Source: CAZLPW01 sp964561495
Lineage (GTDB): Bacteria; Fidelibacterota; Marinisomatia; Marinisomatales; UBA1611
Assembly (NCBI GenBank): GCA_964561495.1
Contig: CAZLPW010000016.1
Location: 1-34,918, forward strand
Direction of reading: 5' to 3'
Length of the DNA stretch: 34,918 nucleotides
Part shown: positions 7,953 through 16,500 of the stretch, in pieces
Numbering within the stretch: position 1 is the first letter of the stretch
Layout: each line of letters opens with the position of its first letter
Made by a program: the position numbers and the translations under genes
The notes under the pieces: generated by a model
What the model was told of the DNA's origin: nothing
Database searches by the model: none
The model's input: only the letters and a program-made list of their open reading frames with translations

Positions 7953-10151
7953 ATGGAAAATCATATTGATCGGCCTGAAGTCATAGAAGCAGCAAAAAGT
8001 GAGTATGGTGTTTCAACGCGTTTTAGCGAGACCCTAAGTAGGAAGTTTCTTTATGTCGCTCATGGATACGAGGAAGAGGGTGATAGCAGAAGGATTTATA
8101 TTCGCTTTTCTAAGGATATGAGTGATATCCATAAACAGAGAGCACTTAGGGTATATGAAAATGAAATTATGGGTGCTCTTTTAGCTTCAGATGTAGCCCT
8201 TAATGATAAACAAAAGTCTTCCTTTTTTGCAATTTATTTAAAAGAATTGAAAGAAAGATTGACAGAGAAAAATGTAAAAACTGATATCGAAAAAAATGAA
8301 ACCGTGGCCAAATCATTTGCTGTTAAGCTCGAAGCAAAAAGTCAAAAGGTTGCAGAACAGTTAAAAGTTGAGATAGCAACTATTGAAGAATATTTAAACA
8401 GTACTAAAGGTGATTTGCAGTCTTCCATTCAATCCTACGCGCAGACAGCAGACTTTCGTGTTACGCTAATTAGTGATAGTGGAGTTGTCATTGCAGATTC
8501 TGACGTAAATAGAGGCAGAGTTCCTTCTTTGCCTAACCATTCTGCTCGACCTGAGATTGCACAGTCTAATATTTTGCCGTATGGCATATCAAACCGTTTT
8601 AGTCAGACTATACAGGAGCGACTTGTTTATGTATCCCATCGTCTTAAACAGCCAATAGATAAAGTGCGATATATAAGACTAGCTAGGTCGGTGCGTTCTG
8701 ATTACTCTAAAATAAGAGTTCAGGAGGAAGACTTACTAAAAATTTATTCGAAAATTATTTTAAAGAGTTTTAATCGTTCTAATATTGATTTAGACAGCCT
8801 AACTGTAGATGAATTTTTTAAACGATTTTATTTTTATGCAGAAACAAATAATAATAAGGCTCGGTTGGATTTCTTAGTCGAATATTACCGCCTGTATTTT
8901 GAGGAAATTGACTATGCCTTATTTGAATCTTCTATAGAGCTAAAACCAGATCAGGATAGTCTTTTTAACATTATATACGCAGAAAATATAGAACGAGAAT
9001 TTGCTACCCTGAAAAAGGTGGATGTCTTAAGGAATGAATCAGCTTTTCGTGTTCATCAAAAAAATTTAGAGATTGAGCAGTCGACGTTAGTAGAGAAAAA
9101 ACAAAAGGCAGTGAAGAGAGTACCTAAAAATGGTCCGATTATAACATATCATGATAATGGCAGGGTGAAAGAAAAGGGTCAATATGGACAAGGAAAGAAA
9201 AATGGAAAATGGAGGATCTATAATTCTAAAGGTACATTAGTTTTAATAATAACATACGAAATGGGTAAGGTGTTGAATGAAGAAAAACCAGATCAAATTA
9301 TGGAGTCAGCAACCTACCATGATAATGGAAGAGTCAAAGAGCAAGGTTTAACCCGTAATGGTCAAAGACATGGTGAATGGAAAAAATATGATCAAAAAGG
9401 TGATCTGGTTTTAGTTGCCATCTTTGAAGATGGAAAACTAATTGGTAAAAGAAAACCTGATAAGGTAGAAGAGCTGATTGAATACCACAGCAACGGAAGG
9501 GTTAAATCCCAAGGCTTGGTCAAAAACAAAAAACGTGATGGAACTTGGAAAATTTTTGATAAGCGAGGTAAATTGACTAAGACAGTTGTTTACGCTGATG
9601 GTAAAATGATTAATTCAAGTATCCACAATGATGAGAAACCAAAGCTTAGAGACGGATCCGCTGTCACATACCATAAAAATGGTCGGATAAAAGAGACTGG
9701 TAAATATAGTAAAGGCAAGAAAAATGGCACCTGGAAAGAGTTTGATAAGCGTGGGAAGTTATTGAAAGTTAAAATTTATAATTTTGGAAAAGTTATAAAT
9801 GAGCAAGCGCCTGAAGTAATCAAGCCTTTTACTTCATACCACGATAATGGCCGTATCAAAGAAAAAGGTATGATGAAAAACAAAAAAAGAGAAGGAGAGT
9901 GGTCTCTATATGGGAAAAACGGGAAACTCGTTAGAACTAGCTTTTATTCGGGTGGTGAAATTGTAGATAAAACTGATTCTGGCTTAATTAATCCTATCAA
10001 AACATACCATGAAAATGGATTCGTAAAAGAGTACGGTATTTTAAATGACGGTAAGAGAGAAGGCGTCTGGAAGATATATACCAATGATGGGAAACATCTA
10101 GAAAATATCACATATGAAAATGGTGTAATAAAAGATAGAAAAAAAATATAG
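7953..10151 (+). CDS. Double PhoR-type extracellular sensor plus YwqK repeat protein (3' part of interrupted gene)
   Basis: From the ATG at 7953 this reads 732 residues, but that ATG falls inside a domain. The first sensor module begins upstream (RITLIDQTGKVLAES at about 7882-7926) and continues here as ENHIDRPEV and STRFSETLSRKFLYVAHG. A second copy at residues about 168-245 has RVTLISDSGVVIADS, ARPEI and SNRFSQTIQERLVYVSH. These resemble the extracytoplasmic Cache-like domain of PhoR histidine kinases, here without kinase or membrane segment. Helical stretches lie around them (residues about 100-150 and 260-380). From residue about 394 there are six YwqK units with a 56-residue period (YHDNGRVKEKG...NGKWRIYNSKG), like those of 4534-6879. 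No in-frame ATG, GTG or TTG lies between the TAG at 7581 and 7953. The protein is likely envelope-located if made with the upstream signal. Confidence 0.7.
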   Translation: MENHIDRPEVIEAAKSEYGVSTRFSETLSRKFLYVAHGYEEEGDSRRIYIRFSKDMSDIHKQRALRVYENEIMGALLASDVALNDKQKSSFFAIYLKELKERLTEKNVKTDIEKNETVAKSFAVKLEAKSQKVAEQLKVEIATIEEYLNSTKGDLQSSIQSYAQTADFRVTLISDSGVVIADSDVNRGRVPSLPNHSARPEIAQSNILPYGISNRFSQTIQERLVYVSHRLKQPIDKVRYIRLARSVRSDYSKIRVQEEDLLKIYSKIILKSFNRSNIDLDSLTVDEFFKRFYFYAETNNNKARLDFLVEYYRLYFEEIDYALFESSIELKPDQDSLFNIIYAENIEREFATLKKVDVLRNESAFRVHQKNLEIEQSTLVEKKQKAVKRVPKNGPIITYHDNGRVKEKGQYGQGKKNGKWRIYNSKGTLVLIITYEMGKVLNEEKPDQIMESATYHDNGRVKEQGLTRNGQRHGEWKKYDQKGDLVLVAIFEDGKLIGKRKPDKVEELIEYHSNGRVKSQGLVKNKKRDGTWKIFDKRGKLTKTVVYADGKMINSSIHNDEKPKLRDGSAVTYHKNGRIKETGKYSKGKKNGTWKEFDKRGKLLKVKIYNFGKVINEQAPEVIKPFTSYHDNGRIKEKGMMKNKKREGEWSLYGKNGKLVRTSFYSGGEIVDKTDSGLINPIKTYHENGFVKEYGILNDGKREGVWKIYTNDGKHLENITYENGVIKDRKKI

Positions 10152-10159
10152 TATTTTTT
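10141..10159. terminator. AT-only inverted repeat between convergent genes (possible bidirectional terminator)
   Basis: AAAAAATA (10141-10148) pairs exactly with TATTTTTT (10152-10159) around TAG, the stop codon of the repeat gene. It sits exactly where the repeat gene and the minus-strand amidohydrolase converge, and T-rich sequence flanks it on both strands. The stem has no G-C pairs and would be weak. Confidence 0.3.
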
Positions 10160-11438
10160 ATTCCTTTTTAAATACGTGTCCATTTTTCATTACAAAATCA
10201 ACCTTTTCCAAGCAACTAATATCTTTTAGTGGGTCACCAGTAACTGCGATAATATCAGCGACTTTACCAGGCTCAATTGTTCCGAGCTGATCATCTATTC
10301 CCAACATTTCTGCAGCATTTATGGTAGCTGAACGTATAGCATCGATTGGTTTCATACCAGCCTCAACCATATAGATGAACTCCTTTGCATTGTCGCCATG
10401 ATATGATACACCAGAATCTGTTCCAAATGCAATTTTCACTCCTGCCTTAAATGCTTTGGAGAAAGTATTTTGGATTTTAGGACCTATTTCTAGGGCCTTT
10501 GGTTTAATTACATCAGGGTAGTAATTAGGTTCTCTTGCTTTTTCGGCTACAAATTTTCCAGCGCTAATTGTGGGCACGTAGTACGTACCAAATTTTTTCA
10601 TGAGTGCGATTGTTTCATCGTCCATTAGTGTCCCATGCTCAATCGACTTGACTCCTGCTCTGACCGCTCTTTGCATTCCCTCAATGCCGTGTGCATGGGC
10701 AGCGACGTGCATTCCATAATCATTTGCTGTCTCTACTATTGTCTTAATCTCTTTTTCTGTAAACTGAGGGTTTTGGCTATTTTTAGCCACACTAAGGACT
10801 CCGCCTGTGGCTGTGATTTTGATAAGATCTGCTCCATTTTTATATCTTTGTCTAACAGCTTTTCGGGCATCATCTACCCCATTTATTACACCCTCCTTTG
10901 GACCTGGATCGCCCATAATCTCAAACCTCATACCATTTGTTGGGTCTGCATGACCACCAGTTGTGGCGATTGATTTTCCAGCTGCATAAATCCTTGGTCC
11001 AATAACTAAATTTTTATTAATAGCATTTCTAAGTGATATACTAATAGGACCTCCTACTTCTCTTACGGTTGTAAAACCTGACATAAGTGTTTTTTCAGAG
11101 TATCCGACAGATTCATAGGCAATATCAGAAATATTTTTGGTGAATCTATCTAGATATTTTTTGGGGTTAGATTGACCAGAAAGGTGTGTGTGCATATCCA
11201 TAAGCCCAGGGAGAATAGTTTTATCAGTCAGATCAATTATTTGCTCATCAGTTGTTTTCTTTAAGTAGCCCTTCTTTATCCAAATAATTTTATCATCCTT
11301 AACCGCGATAGTACTTTTCAGAATAGGCTTTTCTGAAAAAATATCAATTATTTTACCACAATGTAAGAGCGTGGTCTGTGCATTTGGAATATTATTAAAA
11401 AGAAAAAATATTGCAAAAATCAGTTTATATTGTTTCAT
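10158..11438 (-). CDS. Secreted metal-dependent amidohydrolase (imidazolonepropionase/prolidase-like)
   Basis: The 426-residue protein has a signal peptide (residues 1-20, ending PNA) and a strong AAAGGAGGG ribosome-binding site before the ATG, the clearest in the window. The amidohydrolase TIM-barrel ligands are visible: H83-T-H85 in LPGLMDMHTHLSG, K207 in DLIKITATGG (candidate carboxylated lysine), H248 in VAAHAHG, H268 in SIEHGT and D341 in AFGTDSG. The small beta-sandwich is formed by the first about 75 and last about 50 residues (PGKVADIIAVTGDPL). Homologues include Xaa-Pro dipeptidases and other peptide or amide hydrolases of the bacterial periplasm; the substrate is open. The gene is convergent with the repeat gene and divergent from 11549. 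Confidence 0.9.
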   Translation of the reverse strand: MKQYKLIFAIFFLFNNIPNAQTTLLHCGKIIDIFSEKPILKSTIAVKDDKIIWIKKGYLKKTTDEQIIDLTDKTILPGLMDMHTHLSGQSNPKKYLDRFTKNISDIAYESVGYSEKTLMSGFTTVREVGGPISISLRNAINKNLVIGPRIYAAGKSIATTGGHADPTNGMRFEIMGDPGPKEGVINGVDDARKAVRQRYKNGADLIKITATGGVLSVAKNSQNPQFTEKEIKTIVETANDYGMHVAAHAHGIEGMQRAVRAGVKSIEHGTLMDDETIALMKKFGTYYVPTISAGKFVAEKAREPNYYPDVIKPKALEIGPKIQNTFSKAFKAGVKIAFGTDSGVSYHGDNAKEFIYMVEAGMKPIDAIRSATINAAEMLGIDDQLGTIEPGKVADIIAVTGDPLKDISCLEKVDFVMKNGHVFKKE

Positions 11439-11548
11439 CGGAGTGCCCTCCTTTTAAGTATTAATTCAAATAGCTTATTTAAAAATAGTCTATAAGCCAA
11501 TTAAATAAAATAGACTTATTATATTTATAGGTTAATATAGGGGTAAAT

Positions 11549-11890
11549 ATGAATAATTATATAATCGGTCTTATAACAGGGATGCTGATTTCTTCTAGCG
11601 CTCTTTTGTTTATAGGCGCAAGAACTGTTAATGTTAAAAAGAAAGACTTGGGACATATCGTTGTTAAATCTATTACAATAGAGGATGATGAAAACAGGAT
11701 TAATATATATCCCGAATCAATCATATTAAAGAATAAATCTTTTAATGAAACAGTAATCAGGCCTGATCTAATAAGTATTGAGAGTTATGATAATAACTAC
11801 AGAAGAGAGCTATCGCTATCTTATCAGAAAATGGTCCTAAAGAAAAATGGGAATGTCAATTTCTTTTTACCTCCTGGAGCAATGAACTAG
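11549..11890 (+). CDS. Small membrane-anchored protein of unknown function
   Basis: The 113-residue protein has one N-terminal membrane segment (IIGLITGMLISSSALLFIGA, residues 5-24). A periplasmic or cytoplasmic beta-rich tail follows, with VVKSITIEDDENRINIYPESIIL and RRELSLSYQKMVL. GGGGTAAAT just before the ATG serves as a ribosome-binding site. I do not recognise a family. It ends nine bases before the next ATG, so the two are probably co-transcribed. Confidence 0.65.
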   Translation: MNNYIIGLITGMLISSSALLFIGARTVNVKKKDLGHIVVKSITIEDDENRINIYPESIILKNKSFNETVIRPDLISIESYDNNYRRELSLSYQKMVLKKNGNVNFFLPPGAMN

Positions 11891-11899
11891 GGTTGCACT

Positions 11900-12781
11900 A
11901 TGTATAGTTGGGCCCTAATAATATTTTGTTTTATTTCATTTAACTGCAATGGCTCTGGTGTTAAAGTTGATAATAAAATAATTAACCAAAGTACAAATAT
12001 TTCTATATATGAATGTGGTAGCGACAGTATAACACTAAGCCAAATTGCTAAGGACGCTTTGATGGCCGCTGGGTTAACAAAATGCATGATGCCTTTCGGT
12101 GTTTTAATTGGTTCTGATAAAAATATTCCAGACAGTTTTGTTTTACTAGCGGGGCGAATTCTTTCTGAAATGCTAGACCAAAATATGGATGGAGAAGTAG
12201 ATGACAGCTTGATCCTAGACTATGTCCAAAATTGGGAGCGTGCTTGGCTTGCTATGCCCTCGGATCCAGAAATTTGGGAGAATGATCAGCTGCCAATTCT
12301 TCAGGGAATACTAGGTTATGATATTATTATTCCTGAATGGTGGATGGGGTCTTCAGGATTGTCGCAGCCAGACGATAATGCTAAATCTGTAATGGTCGAA
12401 GAGATCACTCATTTTTTGACTCAGTTTGGCTACAGCGCGTTATACCCTGAGCAGTTTAGTGTTACCAATTGGTCATCAGTCATTGGCAGAGAGACCCTCC
12501 TTGCACAATGTACGTGGTGGCAGCATCCTGAAAATGATTGTCCTAATAGTCCAAGTCAGGTAAACGGAGATTGTTCTTCACCAGATTGTGATATTGTTGA
12601 ATTTTATCATCAGGTATTAATTCTAAGGGCAGGAATGGTGCCTGGATGGTTTGGAATCGGATTCCCTAATTCTAAAGAAGAGCTCGAGGTTTTGCTCAGT
12701 GATGAAATAAAAAGCATTATAGATAGTCCAATATATCACCAAATTAAAGCCCCAATATCTTTTCAATATCCTATACCATAG
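11900..12781 (+). CDS. Exported protein with EExxHF domain, probable lipoprotein
   Basis: This 293-residue protein begins with a hydrophobic signal and Cys16 (SFNC, a weak lipobox). I know no named family. Features seen: a paired Cys40/Cys62 region, an EF-hand-like loop at D93-N95-D97-G98-D101, a segment GYDIIIPEWWMGSS, then E167-E168-I-T-H171-F in a predicted helix, and a Cys/Trp-rich stretch (CTWWQHPENDC). The order of these elements is matched in the C-terminal half of the M6 protease at 25892-29908 (E995-E996-V-L-H999-F). A zinc-binding role of the EExxH helix is possible but unproven, since it is not HExxH. It overlaps no neighbour and is followed after 17 bases by the MarC-family gene. 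Confidence 0.7.
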   Translation: MYSWALIIFCFISFNCNGSGVKVDNKIINQSTNISIYECGSDSITLSQIAKDALMAAGLTKCMMPFGVLIGSDKNIPDSFVLLAGRILSEMLDQNMDGEVDDSLILDYVQNWERAWLAMPSDPEIWENDQLPILQGILGYDIIIPEWWMGSSGLSQPDDNAKSVMVEEITHFLTQFGYSALYPEQFSVTNWSSVIGRETLLAQCTWWQHPENDCPNSPSQVNGDCSSPDCDIVEFYHQVLILRAGMVPGWFGIGFPNSKEELEVLLSDEIKSIIDSPIYHQIKAPISFQYPIP

Positions 12782-12798
12782 ACTATGGAATATACTTT

Positions 12799-13443
12799 AT
12801 GAACCAATATTTTGAATTTGCCTTTTTATGTATATCTACCTTATTTAGTCTGATAAATCCAATTGGGATTGCGCCTATTTTTCTTACACTTACTGAAAGA
12901 TTTTCTGTTAACCAGCAACGTAAAATAGCAAAAAAAGGAGTCTTAACTGGGTTTATTATATTAGTTATTTTTGCCTATCTGGGGACTTATATTTTTTCAC
13001 TTTATTCAATATCTATTGATGCATTCAGGATTATGGGAGGTATTATTTTTTTTAGGAGTGGTTTGAAAATGCTAGAATCAATAGTCCCCAGAACAAGGAC
13101 CACACCAGCAGAGACAGAAGAGAGTCTAGAACACGATGACATTGCCATTAGTCCAATAGGTATTCCTATAGTCACGGGTCCAGGAGCAATAACAGCAGCG
13201 ATGATACTAGCTGGACAAACAAAAAGCAGTGTAGAACAATTAATTTTATTTTTGGCCATATTATTTGTTCTTTTTGTTACCTTAATAATCTTTTACACTG
13301 CACCATTAATATTTAAAAAAATTGGAAGTTCAGGTTCACGTCTTATTCAACGTTTAATGGGAATTATATTAATGGTAATAGCGGTTCAGTTCGTTATTGA
13401 TGGAGTGACCAATGTTATAAATGGATTTATAATAAACACCTAA
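12799..13443 (+). CDS. MarC family (UPF0056) integral membrane protein
   Basis: The 214-residue protein has about six membrane segments. It carries the family signatures: LINPIGIAPIFLTLT near residue 17 and SPIGIPIVTGPGAIT at about residues 117-131. It ends in a hydrophobic helix (LMGIILMVIAVQFVIDGV). Length matches E. coli MarC/YchE/YhgN (about 200-220). The family is annotated as a possible neutral amino-acid or NAAT transporter in the inner membrane; an antibiotic-resistance role has not held up. Its link to the preceding lipoprotein gene is spacing only. Confidence 0.9.
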   Translation: MNQYFEFAFLCISTLFSLINPIGIAPIFLTLTERFSVNQQRKIAKKGVLTGFIILVIFAYLGTYIFSLYSISIDAFRIMGGIIFFRSGLKMLESIVPRTRTTPAETEESLEHDDIAISPIGIPIVTGPGAITAAMILAGQTKSSVEQLILFLAILFVLFVTLIIFYTAPLIFKKIGSSGSRLIQRLMGIILMVIAVQFVIDGVTNVINGFIINT

Positions 13444-13525
13444 GAAATTAGATTATTATTTGAAAATTAATTATTAGCTTCTTCGTGCATTATTTATAAC
13501 CTTACAAAAATCTAACGGAAAGAAC

Positions 13526-16500
13526 TTGTCTAAAATAAAAATAATTTTAGCTGTATTTGCTTTTTTGTTTTTTGAATTGTCTTTGGCTCAGTCGATAGTT
13601 ATAAATGAGGCAATGCCTAAAAACTTTGATGCAATTATAGACGAGGACAGTGAAACGCCTGATTGGATAGAGATATATAATAGCTCTGGCAATGAAATTA
13701 ATCTAGGTGGATATTACCTCAGTGATGATATAGACAATCTCTCTATGTGGGAATTCCCTAGTGGGGCCATGTCTGCTTATGAGCATCTAATTGTTTTTGC
13801 GAGTGACAAAGACCGTTATATCTGGCCTGGTGGTTCATGGCATCCAATTATTAATTTTGGTGCAACTTGGAATTATAAAAATGGATCCGCGGATATCCCT
13901 TCCGATTGGAATCTTGTCGGCTTTGATGATGGAAGCTGGTTAGCTGGGTATTCTGGGATTGGTTTTGGCGATCAGGATGATATGACTGAGATAGAACCTA
14001 CGCTTTCTGTCTATATGCGTAACTCTTTCAGCTTGGGTGATCTAAGTGAAGTGAGAGCAGGAATGTTACACATCGACTATGATGATGCTTTTGTAGCATA
14101 TATAAACGGTCATGAAATAGCACGGTCTAATATTGGAGATGAGCAAGAAATCCCTTTTGATCAACCTGCTGAGATTAACTTAGAGGCTTCTGTCTATCAG
14201 GGTGGTATACCAGAAAAATTTTTAATTGAAAATATCATAAATTTTTTGGTTCAGGGTGAGAATATTCTTGCTATACAGGTGCATAACTCAAGCGAATTTT
14301 CAGATGATCTAAGTGCATTACCTATGCTATCATTATTATATGATAATAATCCTAGCTCAGGGTCCAATACCTCAATTACTATTGAGATATTAACGGATAG
14401 CTATCCAGAAGAGACCTCTTGGACTATTCAAAACTCAGACGGTAGTTTTCAAGAGTCAATTGATGCAGGTTCTCTTGGTCAGCCGAATCAACTCTATTCG
14501 TGGACATTTGACCTGCCTCAGGATGATTATATTTTTGAGATTAATGATACTTGGGGAGATGGTATTTGCTGTGAGGATGGGGTACCTGTTGAGCTGTTAA
14601 ACGGAGATTTTGAGAGTGAAGGCTATTGGGCAACATATCCTGGCGACATGACCACCGATAATTGGAACAGGCTTCCAGACACTGGACATAATAGTTCCTA
14701 CGCTATTGAGTTAATGGGGATAACATCAACGGGAAACTCAGTTTTTTGGCAAAGGGTGCCAGCGACAACTGGTGAAGAATATTATTTGGAGGCATATGTA
14801 AAAATCTCCAGTGAAAACTCACTAGCGATAGGGCAATCCGCAAATATAGTGCTTGAATTTTGGAATAGTCAGTGGACACAGCTGCAGGCATTTCAATCTG
14901 CCAACTTAAATTGGAATTCTGATGAAGATGTGTGGCATAAACTTACTGCTTCAGGGACCGCACCTTTTGGAACTGGAAACATCCACGCTGTTTTGGTTTT
15001 TAACAATCCATTTGGATCAGATAACGGTTCAGCTTTTTTTGATGATGTAGTTTTAAGACAAAATATTCATGAAACTAACACGGATAATTACGTACCTGGG
15101 GGACTGATAATTCGTCTAAATCAAAATCAGATTTTTGATGGAGGGGATTTTACATCAAGTAAAAATATTCAATTTAACTCCGAATTTATTTTTAGTAATC
15201 TCCTAGATTATAAAGAAAACAACCTCCACACGAATTTTAAAATAAAATCTGAGGGGGAGACAGTATATTTATCTAACCCTAATCTTCAGATTGTGGATTC
15301 TCTGGTGACTTTAGGTTTGGATGGCAATATATCTATAGGCTATCAAGAAGATGGTGGTAATGATTTAGTTTTATTTGATCAGTCAACGCCTGGTAGCTCA
15401 AACAATGATAGCGAAGGCTATTATGGTTATACTGATGATCCTGTTTTTTCGGAACCAGCAGGGTTTTATGAAAATGATTTTGCGCTAATAATTGATACAG
15501 GAACCCAAGATGCTACTATCTATTATACACTCGATGGCTCAATTCCTGATTATGAGTCTGAAGTATATAATGGCCCAATAATTATTAATAATGAACTAAT
15601 AGTTAATTCAGCAGTAACTGTAAATGACTATGATTCAAATTCACCTTTTGAGCCGCAGTATAATGGAATCGTTGTCCGTGCGTTTGCCAAATTAGATGGT
15701 TTTATGAAAAGTAATATTGAAAGTAATAGTTATATTTTTGATCAGGCTAACGAAGACATACCAGTTGTTTCGATTTCAATAGATCCTCATGATCTGTGGG
15801 ATCCTGTAGATGGTATACACGTTCTTGGGAATAGCTATTGGCCTTGGTACCCCTATTCAGGTGCAAATTTTTGGGAAGATTGGGAAAAAGAAGCGCACAT
15901 AGAGTTTTTTGAGCCTGGTGGAGAGCAAGGTTTTGAACAGAGTCTTGGCATGAAAATTTTTGGTGGATGGTCAAGGGCAGAGCCTCAAAAGTCATTTTCA
16001 TTTTTTGCTCGAAGTGTTTACGGACAGGGGCAGATTAATTATTCATTGTTTCCTGATAGCGATATTGATGAATATGAAACATTTATACTAAGAGCTCACG
16101 GACAAGATAATTTATTACTGAGGGATGGCTTTCATACTTCAATGGCAAGTGAATGCGATGTGGTTGCCCAAGACTATAGACCAGCTGCAGTCTATCTGAA
16201 TGGTGAGTTCTGGGGTATTCAGAACATTCGAGAAAAAGTGAATGAACATTTCATCGAGTCAAACTACGGTATAGATCCTGAAAATCTAGATATTATTCAG
16301 ATTACTCCAGGTTCAGCTATACCAGAATTAGTACATGGGTCTATGGAAGATTATTTAGATATTAGAAGTTATATCTTAGCCAATGATATGGCCATTGACT
16401 CTGATTATGAGTACGCTTCATCATTTTTTGATGTGCAAAATATTATAGACTATAACATTGCTCAGGTTTTTATTATGAACTGGGACTGGCCAGCAAATAA

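Larger units (their letters stand above)
7218..10151 (+). pseudogene. Whole interrupted gene: TonB-like domain, two sensor modules, YwqK repeats (in-frame TAG at 7581)
   Basis: The two reading frames above are the same frame separated only by TAG 7581-7583. The 369 bases from 7584 to 7952 stay open. They translate to a helical segment with GALADLGIKLSDQQQVDF, then the first half of a sensor domain. The helical segment is repeated later in the same protein as GALLASDVALNDKQKSSF, so the region is real coding sequence belonging to a duplicated module. Read through, the product would be about 977 residues. TAG ends other normal genes here (for example at 6879 and 30458), so codon reassignment is unlikely. 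Choices left are a nonsense mutation, a base-call error, programmed readthrough, or two separate polypeptides. Confidence 0.6.

Noticed and set aside
10635..10973. Plus-strand 112-residue ORF inside the amidohydrolase gene
   Set aside because: It is antisense to conserved catalytic segments and cysteine-rich by chance; a shadow frame.
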